Shown: positions 47,052-58,095, counted from the stretch's first letter. The stretch is DNA of 64,000 nt from Dichetophora obliterata (GCA_963920525.1 OY986437.1:92714213-92778212), one strand, 5' to 3'. Notes: generated from the sequence alone by a model not told the origin. A program made the numbers and translations.

Positions 47052-47831
47052 AGCGCGTTTCCACAGTCAATTTTTCTAGCGCAAAATAGGCATTGCACGA
47101 AATTTTGAAAGTGTAAACACTTGATTGCACGCCATTTGTGAAATTGCATGCAATCGAAAAAAATGTTGGTTGACTTCCAACTTTTCTTGCGCAATTTGGT
47201 AACTTGATCAAAATTTTTGACGTTTTGTTTTCTTTATTTCCGTCTCCTCTCTATCGTTGTTTTGATTTTCCAATCGGTTCAATTTCTGTTTAGTAACTTT
47301 TTATGAGATAAATTATTAAAAAACATTGAATATAATTAAATATTTTTAGATTACAGTTGCCAAAAAGTGGAGTGGAGACAGAATCATACAATTTCTGGAG
47401 GAATACGAGAAATACAGTTCCTTGTGCATTCTCCACTGTATAAAAAAAGGCAATGTGCATCACTGCTCCAGATGCCAAGACAAAGATTCGCTCGATAAGG
47501 ACGTCTTACGCTGCAGAAGTTGCGATGATAAAAAAGAGCAAAAGTCGGGGGCAGGAGCAGATGAAGCGTATGTGCCGAAGGTGTCCTGGTTCCAGGTTGC
47601 ACATAACATAACAACTTTTTTCAATAGTGCCTGCTTCGTTTTGTTATTCTTATAATTTTTTTTATTTTCGCATTCTCTTTTGTTATTTCCTTATTTTTCG
47701 CCTTTCATCTGCTTCGCAAAACAAAACCGATGACATTTGCATACAAAATGACTTTGAGCGTGTAAACAGTTTTTGTATGCAATATCCAACATTGCATAAA
47801 AAAAATATTGACTGTGGATACGCGTCTTAAA
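47052..47831. mobile_element. Transposon relic with inverted ends around a MADF-like fragment
   Basis: The left end (about 47054, GCGCGTTTCCACAGTCAATT) and the reverse-complemented right end (about 47829, ACGCGTATCCACAGTCAATA) match, and the similarity continues with gaps for about 75 bp on each side (GTGTAAACACT / CTGTTTACACG). TTA lies next to each end (about 47049 and 47828), as in PIF/Harbinger elements, but the exact edges are uncertain by a few bases. Confidence 0.65.
47350..47655 (+). pseudogene. MADF-type protein fragment (Harbinger accessory gene or host-derived)
   Basis: In the frame covering 47353-47410 the sequence reads VAKKWSGDRIIQFLEEYEKY, the start of a MADF (Myb/SANT-like) DNA-binding domain. 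Further on, in the frame 47422-47655, DKKEQKSGAGADEAYVPKVS and WFQVAHNI match the tail seen after the domain in PIF/Harbinger-associated MADF proteins (SGAGTDxVYVPxL type). The middle of the domain has been replaced or frameshifted: it should read a Trp-Asn-Pro and here reads LCILHCIKKG. Such proteins help the Harbinger transposase find DNA. Non-functional copy. Confidence 0.55.
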
Positions 47832-49097
47832 GAAAAACTCATACAAAAATTTCAAATTCGTATAAGCACGCAATGCAGAAACGTTGGACTTTTTCATGCG
47901 CGTTCACAAAACCAAAACATTGAGAAAGTTTTGTTAGCGGATCAATGACAAAATTTCTTTTCTTCTCTTTTTTATATCGATATATGTAAGTATAAGTTAA
48001 CCTCATGCCTATTAATTTGCTGTAAATTTTGGCTTTATATTTGTATTCAAATTATAAGAACTAAGGTTGCTTATTTTTTTTTTAAAGCCATTCGTTGTGA
48101 AGGTATGGAGATGGAAATTTTTACCGAAAGCAAAAATCGTGAAAATGGGGTTATTTTCAATAAAAGGTATCTTTGTTGTTTGTTATCCTATGTTAATGCG
48201 TGAGGTACCGCTGAAAAGGTATTTAATATTTTTGAAAATTTTTTGATAATTTTGGGTTTTTTACCAGCGCTGACTTTTACTACAAACGTTTTATTTGCTT
48301 ATATTTTAAGAAGCCACTTTTTTTTAATTTTCTTTCTTTTCTTTTATTAAACAACATTTTATCTTAAAAAACATAATATGATGTGATGATAGATTTGTTT
48401 TTGTAATTTTAACTTTTTATAACATACATTATTGTTATACTTTATTGTTAAAAACTTCCATACCGAGGAAAATATTAAGTCAATATCGCTCATTTTGTGC
48501 AAGACTATCACAACTCAAAATTTAGTATCTTTCAGGAGAGCCTTATGAAATTTTAAAGTAACATTACTACCATTAATTGCAAAGGTAGACTGAAAATTGT
48601 TAAGAATATTTATGGAGTTTTCATTTTGCGTCAAAAGTGAATTTTTAAATAATGCAGAAAAATAATGCAGAAATTTAAAATACCGCCAATTAACAGCAAA
48701 TCGGTCTTTAGATATGGTAGCATGCATGCATACTTCTGTAGGTTTAACTCAAAAAAACCCAAAATTTGAGTTGTGACGATCTTGCATGAAATGAGCAATA
48801 TGTTTAACAAAGTTGTTTGTTTAATTGAGGTGTACAAAAATTTCATACAAACATGTTTGATGTTTAATTTTGTGCAATTTCTTCTGTGATCAAATATTCG
48901 TTTCCTGGTTATGCTATGTTTGTTGGCAAAATATAAAATTCAGTTATAAAATGAAAGTGTTTGGCATGTTTGCTGTTTCAAACATGCGAAGAAATGAGCA
49001 GGAGAAAAAGTTTATTTCTCATTTTATTCGTAAAATACTAACAACAAAATCAACCACTCTCTCTAACTTCTCATTTTGTTCGTAAAACACTAACAGC
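47832..49097. other. Intron sequence, no gene seen
   Basis: AT-rich. Near 49019-49097 a segment TCTCATTTTRTTCGTAAAAY is present twice about 50 bp apart, next to the MITE at 49098. Confidence 0.45.
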
Positions 49098-49280
49098 CAT
49101 GGTAGAAGGATAGAGGTATATGCAGCGCTGACTGTGCTCTCTTTCCATACTGCCATGTCTGTCAAATTTAGCTGTGTGGCGAATGGAAACAAAAGAAAAT
49201 AAAGAAAAAGTTTTGCTTCGTTTTGACAATTCCGGCAGTATGCTCTCATCTGGTGCATATACCTGTATTCTTCTACCATT
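49098..49280. mobile_element. 183-bp MITE, copy 2 of the CATGGTAG family
   Basis: The ends CATGGTAGAAGGATAGAGGT and, reverse-complemented, AATGGTAGAAGAATACAGGT form terminal inverted repeats of about 27 bp. CTAACAGC flanks both sides (49090-49097 and 49281-49288), a perfect 8-bp duplication. It lies in the opposite orientation to copy 1. The 8-bp duplication with CATG-type ends fits the P or hAT superfamily. Confidence 0.9.
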
Positions 49281-49317
49281 CTAACAGCAAAATCAATTCA
49301 CCAAACATGTTTGCCTA

Positions 49318-50443
49318 CACTCAGAAAAAAGTTTCTCTAAATATGAGAAAAAAAGCATCATACTTAAAGAAAAATGGTATTGACTTTGCTCCAGAGAATG
49401 CTTTTCTCTAAATGTGATCCCAAAAATTCACTAAAAATAGAAAAAGCTTCCACAAAAAAGATAAATATTTTCTCATCAATAAAAACACCTTCTCTTTAAG
49501 ATAAAAGTATTTCTTTATAACAGGTTGAAATGTTTTCTTTATTGTGTCAATTTTTCCCGAAAACAGAGAAATATTTTATAATTTTAATAAATCTTTTCTT
49601 TAAATTGCGCTTATAGTTTCTCACAAAAAAAGAACACTTTCCGCTATAGAGAGATATATTTTCTTAATATTGGTACTACACATTTCTTTATAGTGTACAC
49701 TTTTCTCCGAAACAGATAAGTATGTATATCTGCTTGACGATTAATTACGATTAAAAATGTCTTTTTGTGAAACATTTGTTTTAATTCAGTTCTACGCAAA
49801 GTACAAATATTTAAAATATTTAAATAGTTAAAAGTTTGTGAAGAAATAGAGGCAGAATTATTGTTGTGGAATTGTTTTTTGGGACCTCTTATAAATGTTC
49901 CAGAAATTTCTTCTGAAAAACGATTTTATAAATGCATCCAAAGAATCAGTGGTAATAAGTAACATCGCTTTGTGTAGTTATGTTAAATAAAAAAAATTCC
50001 TTTTGAAGGAACAATCGTCATAATATGCAACACTTACTTTCACAACATCATTCAATCGGTCTGACGTTTTCTATTTTTTTTCGTACCTAGTTCAATATTA
50101 GAAAAGATATCATTTTTAGAGAAGAAAACTCTTTTATTTTTGAGAAAGGATTTGTTTTTATTGAAGAAAATTTTTCGCATAGTGATTTGTTTATCTACAA
50201 AAGAAAAAATTTTTCGTTTTCTATTAATTTTTCTCTAAAAATGAGAATTTTTTAGTGGGAGAAAAATACTTATCATTTTTAGAGACATGAAATATTTTCA
50301 TTTCCTACAAGTGAAGAAATATTTCTTCGAATATGTGAAAATTTATTCTAACTGAAGAAAATTTTATTCGAAATGGAAAAATTGCTATAATCGAAAATGT
50401 AGAAATTTTTTATCACAAAAAGATAGGTACTTTTTTCTGAGTG
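49318..50443. mobile_element. 1.1-kb TA-flanked element with CACTCAGAAAAAAGT ends
   Basis: The left end CACTCAGAAAAAAGT (49318) and the right end ACTTTTTTCTGAGTG (50443) are perfect inverted repeats flanked by TA. The interior is made of many short words such as TTCTCTAAAAATGAGAA in both orientations and would fold extensively. A related end CACCCAGAAAAAAGTTC occurs at about 59440. No transposase. Confidence 0.75.
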
Positions 50444-50663
50444 TAGAACATCCAGGGCATAAGAAATAAGCAAGCTAAGGCACAGAGAGCAGAAACTCAA
50501 CGATACTCAGACGAAAATCGAGTACTGTGTAATCTTTTGCATGCTTGTAGTGTAAGTAATGTATGAACTTCCGTAGCACTATTTTTGTGTACGAAAACAT
50601 AAGTACATGCAGCAATCTACTGCTTGATACTCCATGTATGCTGAATCTGAGCAGAAAGGAAAG

Positions 50664-50847
50664 GTTGATTAATATAAGTTAAGTCACTTGAGAGAAAAGC
50701 ACCCTTTTTTTCGCATTTGTTCGAACTGTCAAAGTAGCTGTTAGCTTAAAATTGTACAGATTCAGGTTTTTTTTTCTTGATTTGCTTGCATCCATTCTGA
50801 CAGTTCGAAAGTGTTTCTCTCAAGTGACTTAACCTATATTAATCAAC
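50664..50847. repeat. 184-bp hairpin element
   Basis: The left arm GTTGATTAATATAAGTTAAG, continuing with TCACTTGAGAGAAA, and the right arm are inverted copies with one mismatch over about 34 bp. After a gap the arms pair again at TTCGAACTGTCA near 50719 and 50800. Probable MITE; no clear target duplication. Confidence 0.75.
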
Positions 50848-50969
50848 ATTGCACAAAGATTCATGTTCCTACGTTCTCACACACTTTGAATTTGAAAAAA
50901 GAAGCAATAGAAAAAACCATTGTATAACTAGACAAGGTAGTGCTCTCTTTTTTAGTGACCATAACTGTC

Positions 50970-51560
50970 AAACCAAAGAGAGTATATATAAAGAGTTACA
51001 GAAACAGAGAAATTGCTCTTTAAAATATTTTCAAGCATGTAAGGATTGGGTTCTGCCGGCGCGCTGCTATTGTTATGCTGCCGCCGTTCTTGAGGTCTGA
51101 TTTGGGCAGAGCTGTTGCTAAATCTATGTGTCCACAAGCGAGCTGGGAACATGTTTGTTCTTTTTTCTTCCTATTAGAATTGCGATCATTTGGTATATTT
51201 AAGGAAACTATGAATGAAATGAAGCAAAGCAACATTTCCTTGAATATACCAATTTTCAGATATTCTAATATTCTGTTTTGATTCTCAACTTTTTTTGGCT
51301 GAGTTTTATTTACATTTTTTTGCTACATTTCTAGCAAGGAAGATTTTTCATGCAATTAAAATTATATTTCATGAATATATTTTAATTATATTTTATTTTA
51401 GAATTTTATCTTTTCTATATCCGATCATTTGGTAGATTGAAAGAAATATTTATGAAATTAAGCAAAACGGCTTTCTTTCAATTTACCAATATCGAACATA
51501 TTACTGTATTTGAATTTAATTTTTACTCTAAAATTTTAATTACAAATTCCGAAAAAATAT
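50970..51560 (+). repeat. Left arm of a foldback-like inverted repeat with 239-bp tandem monomers
   Basis: It is the inverted counterpart of about 54600-55182. The outer edge starts AAACCAAAGAGAGTATATATAAAGAG, with a TATA-like box. Two monomers follow 239 bp apart (markers ATCATTTGGTA at about 51186 and 51425). Each monomer has a hairpin with an 18-bp stem, TTGGTATATTTAAGGAAA near 51190 and its partner near 51236-51253, and a loop containing GAAATGAAGCAAA. Frames in this arm are by-products. Confidence 0.8.
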
Positions 51561-52321
51561 TAAATAAAATTAAATATTAATTAAAATTCATTTATTTATT
51601 TAGAATTAATTTTTTATTTTTAAAAAAGATCAAAGTTGCGAACATTATTGCACAATTTTTTAAATCTGTTTAAGAAAACATTTTCACAACATTACATAGA
51701 AATTTTTGCGATTTTTTTTAATACAGCTGATGTCTGATCAAGCATGCGATACTTTAAATTATCGGATGTTCGAAATGCAGAATTCTAGATTATATTAAAA
51801 TAATTGTGATTTTCTTAAAAAAAATTCAGCACTTGATTTCTGCAAAAGAAATGCAGAAAAGTAACAATTTATTTGAAGTGTTTGCAGGATGGTATTATAA
51901 ATTAATTTATAAAAATATTTAACATTTATTAAGTACATAATTGAATGAAATGAAATATTTTAAGTAATTGAATTCAAATATTGGGAGGTTTTTTACTTAC
52001 TAATTCTATTTCCGCTGAAATCCTTATTCTTCCACCAGTAAATTTAAAACTTCCAAACAAATTAAGTATATAGCTTATTATTTAATATAATAATTAGGAA
52101 CTACATTCAGGGCCGTAGACAAGGGGAGGTTTTTGGGGGGATCAAACCTCCCGAGAGGTTCGACATACTAATAAGAATTAATACATTTCAGCAATTATTT
52201 CATTGAATCACTTTAATACGTTATAAAAAACTTAAGTCATATACTGAAGTTGCGTTTATGTGTAAAATTCTGTGTCATGAGTTGAATCGTCTAAACAACA
52301 ATAGCGAAAATCGATGTATCG

Positions 52322-52353
<32 letters not shown>

Positions 52354-53870
52354 TCAATGGTATGTTAACCTTACTGACTATATGCTTAAAAAAATGTACA
52401 TGCAAAGAAATAGATATTACACTTTAATAAATTGGGTTTGATTGATTGAAAATTATCGTCTTAGTGACTAACAAATCAATAGAATATATATTTGATAGGT
52501 TATTAAATTTTCGCAAAGTTCTCACGATTGGTGAATTAGAAGCCTAATTTGTTCTGTGCACTCCAATATTAAATAATGCACTATTTCTTAATTTGTCAGA
52601 TCATACGTGATACATTAGCAATTGTCATCACTACCCTTAACATCGGCAGTTGTAGATGATGGTAATTATGATAACAGTAAAGCCAACAAGAATGACATAT
52701 ATATACTGAAAAAACCTTTCTAATTTGAGAGATTTTAAAGTATACTTCAGCCACCAAATGATTTTAAATTTCCCTTGAGCGGTTCCCGAAAATTTAAATT
52801 TCAGCACCCAAGGTTTTGTGGCTGGAGTTTGTTGGCTTGCTCCAAATATGCAAATGGATCCTATTATTAGTTCTGCGTTTTCTTTAGCTCTGCTTATGGC
52901 GGCATTGCATCACAGTCTCTTCGTAATTTTCGGCACAAAAAAAATTTTTTATATAATAAAATTTTCAGCCCCTTTCATTGGGACTATTTTGTAGTCAAGA
53001 GTTTTTTCCAATTAACTTTCGAATTAAAGATGTGAGCCTAAAACTAGTTTAATTTTTAAGGAATGTGTTAAGTTATTCATGATATTTTCAAAATAGATCT
53101 TACAATTTTGATTTTTCAAAGTTGATTTTTCAGAATTCTGACCCGATGAAAAGTTTTAACTTAATCTTTGAAGTAATTTTTTAGGTTTTATGATTTATGA
53201 AGTTTGTGTAAAATGAAAATATTTGAGAGAAATAAAATATAGTTCTCATCTCCTAAATTTCTTAAAACATACATCCGTTATTCAAAGGGCGAGAACCGTT
53301 TGAGCGGATATGCATCCCTTAACATACACAATGATCGCACAGTAACAGATTTTATTTACAAACAGAAAGCTTTGCTTTTATTTCTGTAGATTCTTTTTAA
53401 TAAAAATGTAATTAAATGTTTTAGTAAATTCATGTTTTTTATTTATTATTTTTAATCAAAATAAAATGTTTCAATGAATTAAATTATTTTTACTAATCGC
53501 TACTAATTATACATTTTAATTTCTGTGAATTCTTTTATGAATTTGACGTTTTGGAAAAACGGGTAAGAAGTTGTAAAATTGTTTAACCAAGTGCGGCAAA
53601 TTTATTAAAATAAAACCGTTTGATTCTTATTTTAATTAGTTTATTTTGACTATGTGACTATTTCCTGCATAATGAGCATAAAAACTATAAATGCGTTTGG
53701 AAAAACTATAAATGCGTAGATAGCCTAAAAAGCCAAAAAGGTATTCAAATTCAAAGTTTTGAATTTCGACGCAAATATCTTCGTTCTGTTTTAATATATT
53801 TCATTCAATCTTCTTTTGTCTAAAAATTCAATTAAAGTACTTGCAAAAAATTACTGCAACATTTCCGTTA
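51561..53870. other. Spacer of the foldback-like repeat, no gene seen
   Basis: AT-rich. It contains a (TTTA)n run at about 52321-52352 and, at 52111, the G-rich word CAGGGCCGTAGACAAGGGGA, which looks like a transposon end but has no partner found here. Confidence 0.45.
52321..52352. repeat. TTTA microsatellite
   Basis: About seven uninterrupted TTTA units. Confidence 0.95.
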
Positions 53871-53873
53871 CTT

Positions 53874-54367
53874 AAGGATTTTTATTTTTAATCTTTTTTA
53901 AAAAAGGTCCAAAAAATATATTTTTCTTCAAAAAATGGTACAAAAAATGTTTTTATTGTAAAAACAATTAAAACCGAAAATTGCAATTTTATGTTCTTTC
54001 ATATGTCGTATCACTCTTATGCAAAAACTATTTCAGTTTGACATAAAAATTTGTTTTTCTATTTCTTTTAAGAAAAATGGAATATTTCCCCCTTTGATTT
54101 TTGTGACGAATTAAATTTTTTAATATGTCGTTTTTATAATTTTTAAAAAAATGCTTTGCCTTTCAGAGTAATTTCTTGGGCAATCGCAAACAGAAAAAAG
54201 TACCATAAATTAAATCTTAAGCAATTCAGGGCTTTGTAACTTAAACGCTGAAATTTGGTAACTCGCGGATATGTTCGGCATTTTTAGAAACCTTAAAACG
54301 AGAAGTGTACATATGTTCAAATTTAAAATATATTTAACTTCTCGGTAACACCGGGTATATCAGCTAG
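53874..54367 (+). mobile_element. Helitron-type element B, 3' part
   Basis: The 3' end CGGTAACACCGGGTATATCAGCTAG is at 54364-54367 for CTAG, followed by T. It resembles the 3' ends of elements C and D. Sequence from about 53874 onward is related to the 3' part of Helitron A. I could not find a 5' TC end; the copy may be truncated. The block 53874-54145 is duplicated at 55248-55519. Confidence 0.55.
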
Positions 54368-54599
54368 TGTATAGAATAAAATAGCGTAAATTTGGCTGCA
54401 CATTTTATTGTAAGACAACTTTAAATTGACAAACCAAAAAAATTCTTTACTTATGTAGGTACTAGTTCTTTGCATATTACAAAAAATGAATAATTTAGAA
54501 CATTTCATTATAAAATTCTGAAATAAAATATAATTGCAATTGCATTGATATTTTTTTTAAATTAATTTTTCAAACCATCTTTTTAAAAATTTAGCAAAC

Positions 54600-55182
54600 A
54601 AATGTAATAAAAAAATTACCCAAATTAAAGTTAACCACTTTTTGGCATTCATGAATATATAAACACAAAATAAAGATATCTACAAATCTATATTGGTAAA
54701 TTGAAAGAAAGGCGTTTTGCTTCATTCAAAAATATATCTTTCAATATACCAAATGATAGATCCAGAAAACATAAAATTCTGAAAATCTAGAAAATAAAAT
54801 GGAATTGCATCAAAAATCTTCTATTAAGAAATTTTGCAAAAAAGATGCATACAAAAATCAGCCAAAACAAAGCTGACAATTTTTGGGCATACTTGATAAT
54901 CAAAACAGAACATAAGAATATCTGCTTGCTTCATTTCATTCATAGTTTCTTAAATATACCAAATGATCGCAATTCTAATAGGAAGAAAAAAGAACAAACA
55001 TGTTCCCAGCTCGCTTGTGCACACATAGATTTAGCAACAGCTCTGCCCAAATCAGACCTCAAGAACGGCGGCAGCATAACAATAGCAGCGCACCGGCAGA
55101 ACCCAATCCTTACATGCTTGAAAATATTTTAAAGAGCAATTTCTCTGTTTCTGTAACTCTTTATATATACTCTCTTTGGTTT
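54600..55182 (-). repeat. Right arm of the foldback-like inverted repeat
   Basis: It is the inverted copy of 50970-51560. One monomer (about 54680-54755) keeps both strands of its hairpin (GGTAAATTGAAAGAAAGG and CTTTCAATATACC). In the outer monomer, near 54923, one stem strand of about 28 bp has been lost. A third, very decayed monomer may lie at 54490-54600. Confidence 0.75.
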
Positions 55183-55946
55183 AATGCTTGTGAACGTTAA
55201 GTTGAGAAAACGCAATTAACGATAGAGAAGTTGAAAATGTTTCAACTTTTCTTAAGGATTTTTATTTTTAATCTTTTTTAAAAAAAGGTCCAAAAAATAT
55301 ATTTTTCTTCCAAAAAATGGTACAAAAAATGTTTTTATTGTAAAAACAATTAAAACCGAAAATTGCAATTTTATGTTCTTTCATATGTCGTATCACTCTT
55401 ATGCAAAAACTATTTCAGTTTGACATAAAAATTTGTTTTTCTATTTCTTTTAAGAAAAATGGAATATTTCCCCCTTTGATTTTTGTGACGAATTAAATTT
55501 TTTAATATGTCGTTTTTAGAAGAAATTTTGCAAAAAAGATGCATACAAAAATCAGCCAAAACAAAGCTGACAATTTTTGGGCATACTTGATAATCAAAAC
55601 AGAACATAAGAATATCTGCTTGCTTCATTTCATTCATAGTTTCTTAAATATACCAAATGATCGCAATTCTAATAGGAAGAAAAAAGAACAAACATGTTCC
55701 CAGCTCGCTTGTGCACACATAGATTTAGCAACAGCTCTGCCCAAAACAGACCTCAAGAACGTCGGCAGCATAACAATAGCAGCACGCCGGCAGAACCCAA
55801 TCCTTACAGGCTTGAAAATATTTTAAAGAGCAATTTCTCTGTTTCTGTAACTCTTTATATATACTCTCTTTGGTTTAATGCTTGTGAACGTTAAGTTGAG
55901 AAAACGCAATTAACGATAGAGAAGTTGAAAATGTTTCAACTTTTCT
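54828..55946. repeat. Local duplication of a chimeric block
   Basis: 54828-55247 recurs almost unchanged at 55520-55940, while 55248-55519 is a close copy of 53874-54145. The first copy of the arm is therefore joined directly to a second copy of the Helitron B segment and then to a second copy of the arm. Differences are few, so the event is young relative to the elements. Confidence 0.85.
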
Positions 55947-56340
55947 TGCGTAAAATGCGTTTTTGGCAGCACGTTACAAATACAAATAATTTTCCCATTC
56001 TTCAGGCATCATTTTTATCTGTGCATTTGTAAAATTGCGCAGCCAGACTTAGCTACAAAAAGTGCTCAACATCAACTGCCTTGATTTGCTTAGCAAAAAT
56101 CAAAACAAACCCAGTGGGCAAAAGCAGGTCTTTGAAGCGCTTCTAGCAGGCCATCATATGGATTTCTTAGCCCTTCCGTGCTCGTTTCCAAGCCCATAAG
56201 CTTTTTTATATGAAACGAGAAAATTTTCTAGACCTTCCGCTCTCGCGACTTTAAAGAAGCCTGCTTGAAGCCCTTCATTAGAATGTACATTAGAAAGAAA
56301 AGCAATATAAATATCAACTTGAAATAAAAAAACTTTTGAC

Positions 56341-56420
56341 AAATTCCAGATTTGAACCAGCGTCCTCTCAGCTGGCGGTCTGGCATCATACCCACTCGTC
56401 CACCTCAGTTGTTAACAAAC
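56341..56420 (-). repeat. tRNA-like SINE head
   Basis: On the minus strand, GTGGACGAGTGGGTATGATG, a CCAGA/CTGAG-flanked seven-base loop and GGACGCTGGTTCAAATC (B box) follow each other with tRNA-like spacing. The acceptor stem is not paired. T-rich sequence downstream and two further B-box-like pieces (GCGGGTTCGCAACCC at about 56466 and CTGGGTTCGCGTCCC at about 56680) suggest a small group of tRNA-derived repeats. Confidence 0.45.
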
Positions 56421-56720
56421 TTTAGCTTATTTTGCATCATTACAAATGTAAGTAAGTTTTCGGGAGCGCGGGTTCGCAACCCAGCTCGGCCCAAAACAAA
56501 TTTTTTTTTGTATAATTTTTTAAAATCGAATTTTTTTTACAAATTTTTCTGTCCATTTAAAAATTTTTTTGGAATTTTTTTGTAAATTTCTTCATACAAA
56601 AATAATAGAAAAGACTTAGAATTTTTCCATATAAAAGTTTTCATATAATGTGATATGCAATGTGTTAGATTTCGGAGACCTGGGTTCGCGTCCCAACTCG
56701 AACAAAAAAAAAATAATTTT

Positions 56721-57500
56721 TTTTTGTTTTTTCTTTAAGATTTGATTTTTTTTTAATTGATCTGATCATTTATAATTTTTTCAAAATTTTTTTATATAAA
56801 ATAACAGGAAAAGACTCCAAACCTTCAAAAGGTAGGCCTTACAGAAGCACTCATCAATGCAGCGATCATGGAAGGTATATTGACGACAATAAGAGCACTA
56901 CTAGCATGCATTCTTGTGCGTATCGTTAGCTAAAATGCCCACTGGGAAGCAACAGCCGAACGCACACGATTAAAAGCCACACGAAGAAGCTTATAGTGTA
57001 CATGTGTTGACGTCGCTAAAGCAGCATTTTGTTTCCAAACACGCGTGTTTGGGAAATTTAAATGTGCCTGATACTGCTCTAAAGTGAACAGCTGTTTCGA
57101 TGTCAATAGCTGTCAAATCTTCACGCACGTAAGTTATTAAATTTTTCGAATATTTTAGGCTGCGTGCACACGCACGTTGTTTATTGGAACCAATTAGGTA
57201 TGTTTTCGTGCATTGATTCTTGCGTAAATTTACGAAACGCATCTCACGCGTTATTGGAAATGGGCCTTTAGGTATGTTTTCGTGCATTGATTCTTTGCGT
57301 AAATTTTCGAAACGCGTTATTGAAAATGGGCTTTTAAGTTGACTTTTGCGTGGTTCTTTTGTAGTGAAAAAGATATTATTGTTTAAATAGTTGAAAACCA
57401 AGAAAAAGTGTTATTTAAATTAAGGAAAATTATATTATAAAATTTTCGGTAAAAACAATTGCAATATTTTAACATGCTTTGTGTATAACTAACAGTTTTT
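56721..57500. repeat. Region with an 80-bp tandem duplication, no gene seen
   Basis: At about 57196-57271 and 57272-57340 two copies of a unit containing AGGTATGTTTTCGTGCATTG, ACGAAACGC and GTTATTGGAAATGGG follow each other. The second lacks a few bases. The rest is AT-rich. Confidence 0.7.
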
Positions 57501-57511
57501 TTATTCCAGAA

Positions 57512-57643
57512 CCGTTAAAAAAGGAAGGATTCATTGGAAAAGAGTATCAAAAAGCCGTTCGCGAAGCTATGAAAACATTGAAAACTCGATACATAAAGAA
57601 ACAGTTCGGCCAAAAACTTCGAAAACAAAATAATATTGGTTGA
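57512..57643 (+). pseudogene. Unrecognised exon-like fragment, Lys/Arg-rich
   Basis: After TTTTTTTATTCCAG (an acceptor-like site near 57510) the frame reads EPLKKEGFIGKEYQKAVREA, then MKTLKTRYIKKQFGQKLRKQ and a TGA. The peptide is helical and basic. I do not recognise it. It could be the last exon of a transposon gene or an old gene fragment. Confidence 0.3.
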
Positions 57644-57719
57644 ATGTTAACAGGGAATGTAACTGTTATAAATATTATTTGTGTGCTTATTTTTATTTTC
57701 ATTTATTTATTTATTTTAT

Positions 57720-58095
57720 AAATTTTATTGAAATTTTTGAATTTTACTTTTTCTCATACAAATAATACTTGTTAAAGTTTTATATTTTTTCCTCACAATA
57801 CAATATAATTTTCTGAATTTTATTTTTTACCTTACAAATGATAGTTTTTTTTTAAAGTTTTATATTTTGTTCCTCACAAAACAATACTTTTCTGAATTTT
57901 ATTTTTTACCTTACAATAATAGTTATTTTTAAGCTTTATATTTTTCCTCACAAAATAAAACTCATTTCTGTGTTTTATTTTTTACCTTACTTATATTTAT
58001 TATTTTTTAAGTATTATATATTTTCCTCACAAAATAATACTTATTTCTAAGTTTTAGCTTTTACCTTACAAATTATAGCTATTTTTTAAGCTATA
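57720..58095. repeat. Degenerate minisatellite, unit about 75-85 bp, about four copies
   Basis: The marker TTTATATTTTTTCCTCACAA recurs at about 57776, 57861, 57936 and 58014, alternating with TTTTATTTTTTACCTTACAA. The units differ by small indels. Confidence 0.8.

Noticed and set aside
50849..51281. Solo LTR starting TGTTCC and ending GGAACA, with a TATA box
   Set aside because: The termini look right, but the other two copies (54840-55200 and 55540-55900) share only the inner part and not the TGTTCC start, and there is no target duplication. The arm of an inverted repeat explains it better.
52111..52160. Left end of a transposon beginning CAGGGCCGTAGACAAGGGG
   Set aside because: No matching right end or target duplication was found in the window.
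54845..55894. Frames of 95 and 66 codons repeated at 54845, 55000, 55539 and 55694
   Set aside because: They recur because the DNA is duplicated; the translations are in two registers and opposite to those at 50849-51281, with no family features.
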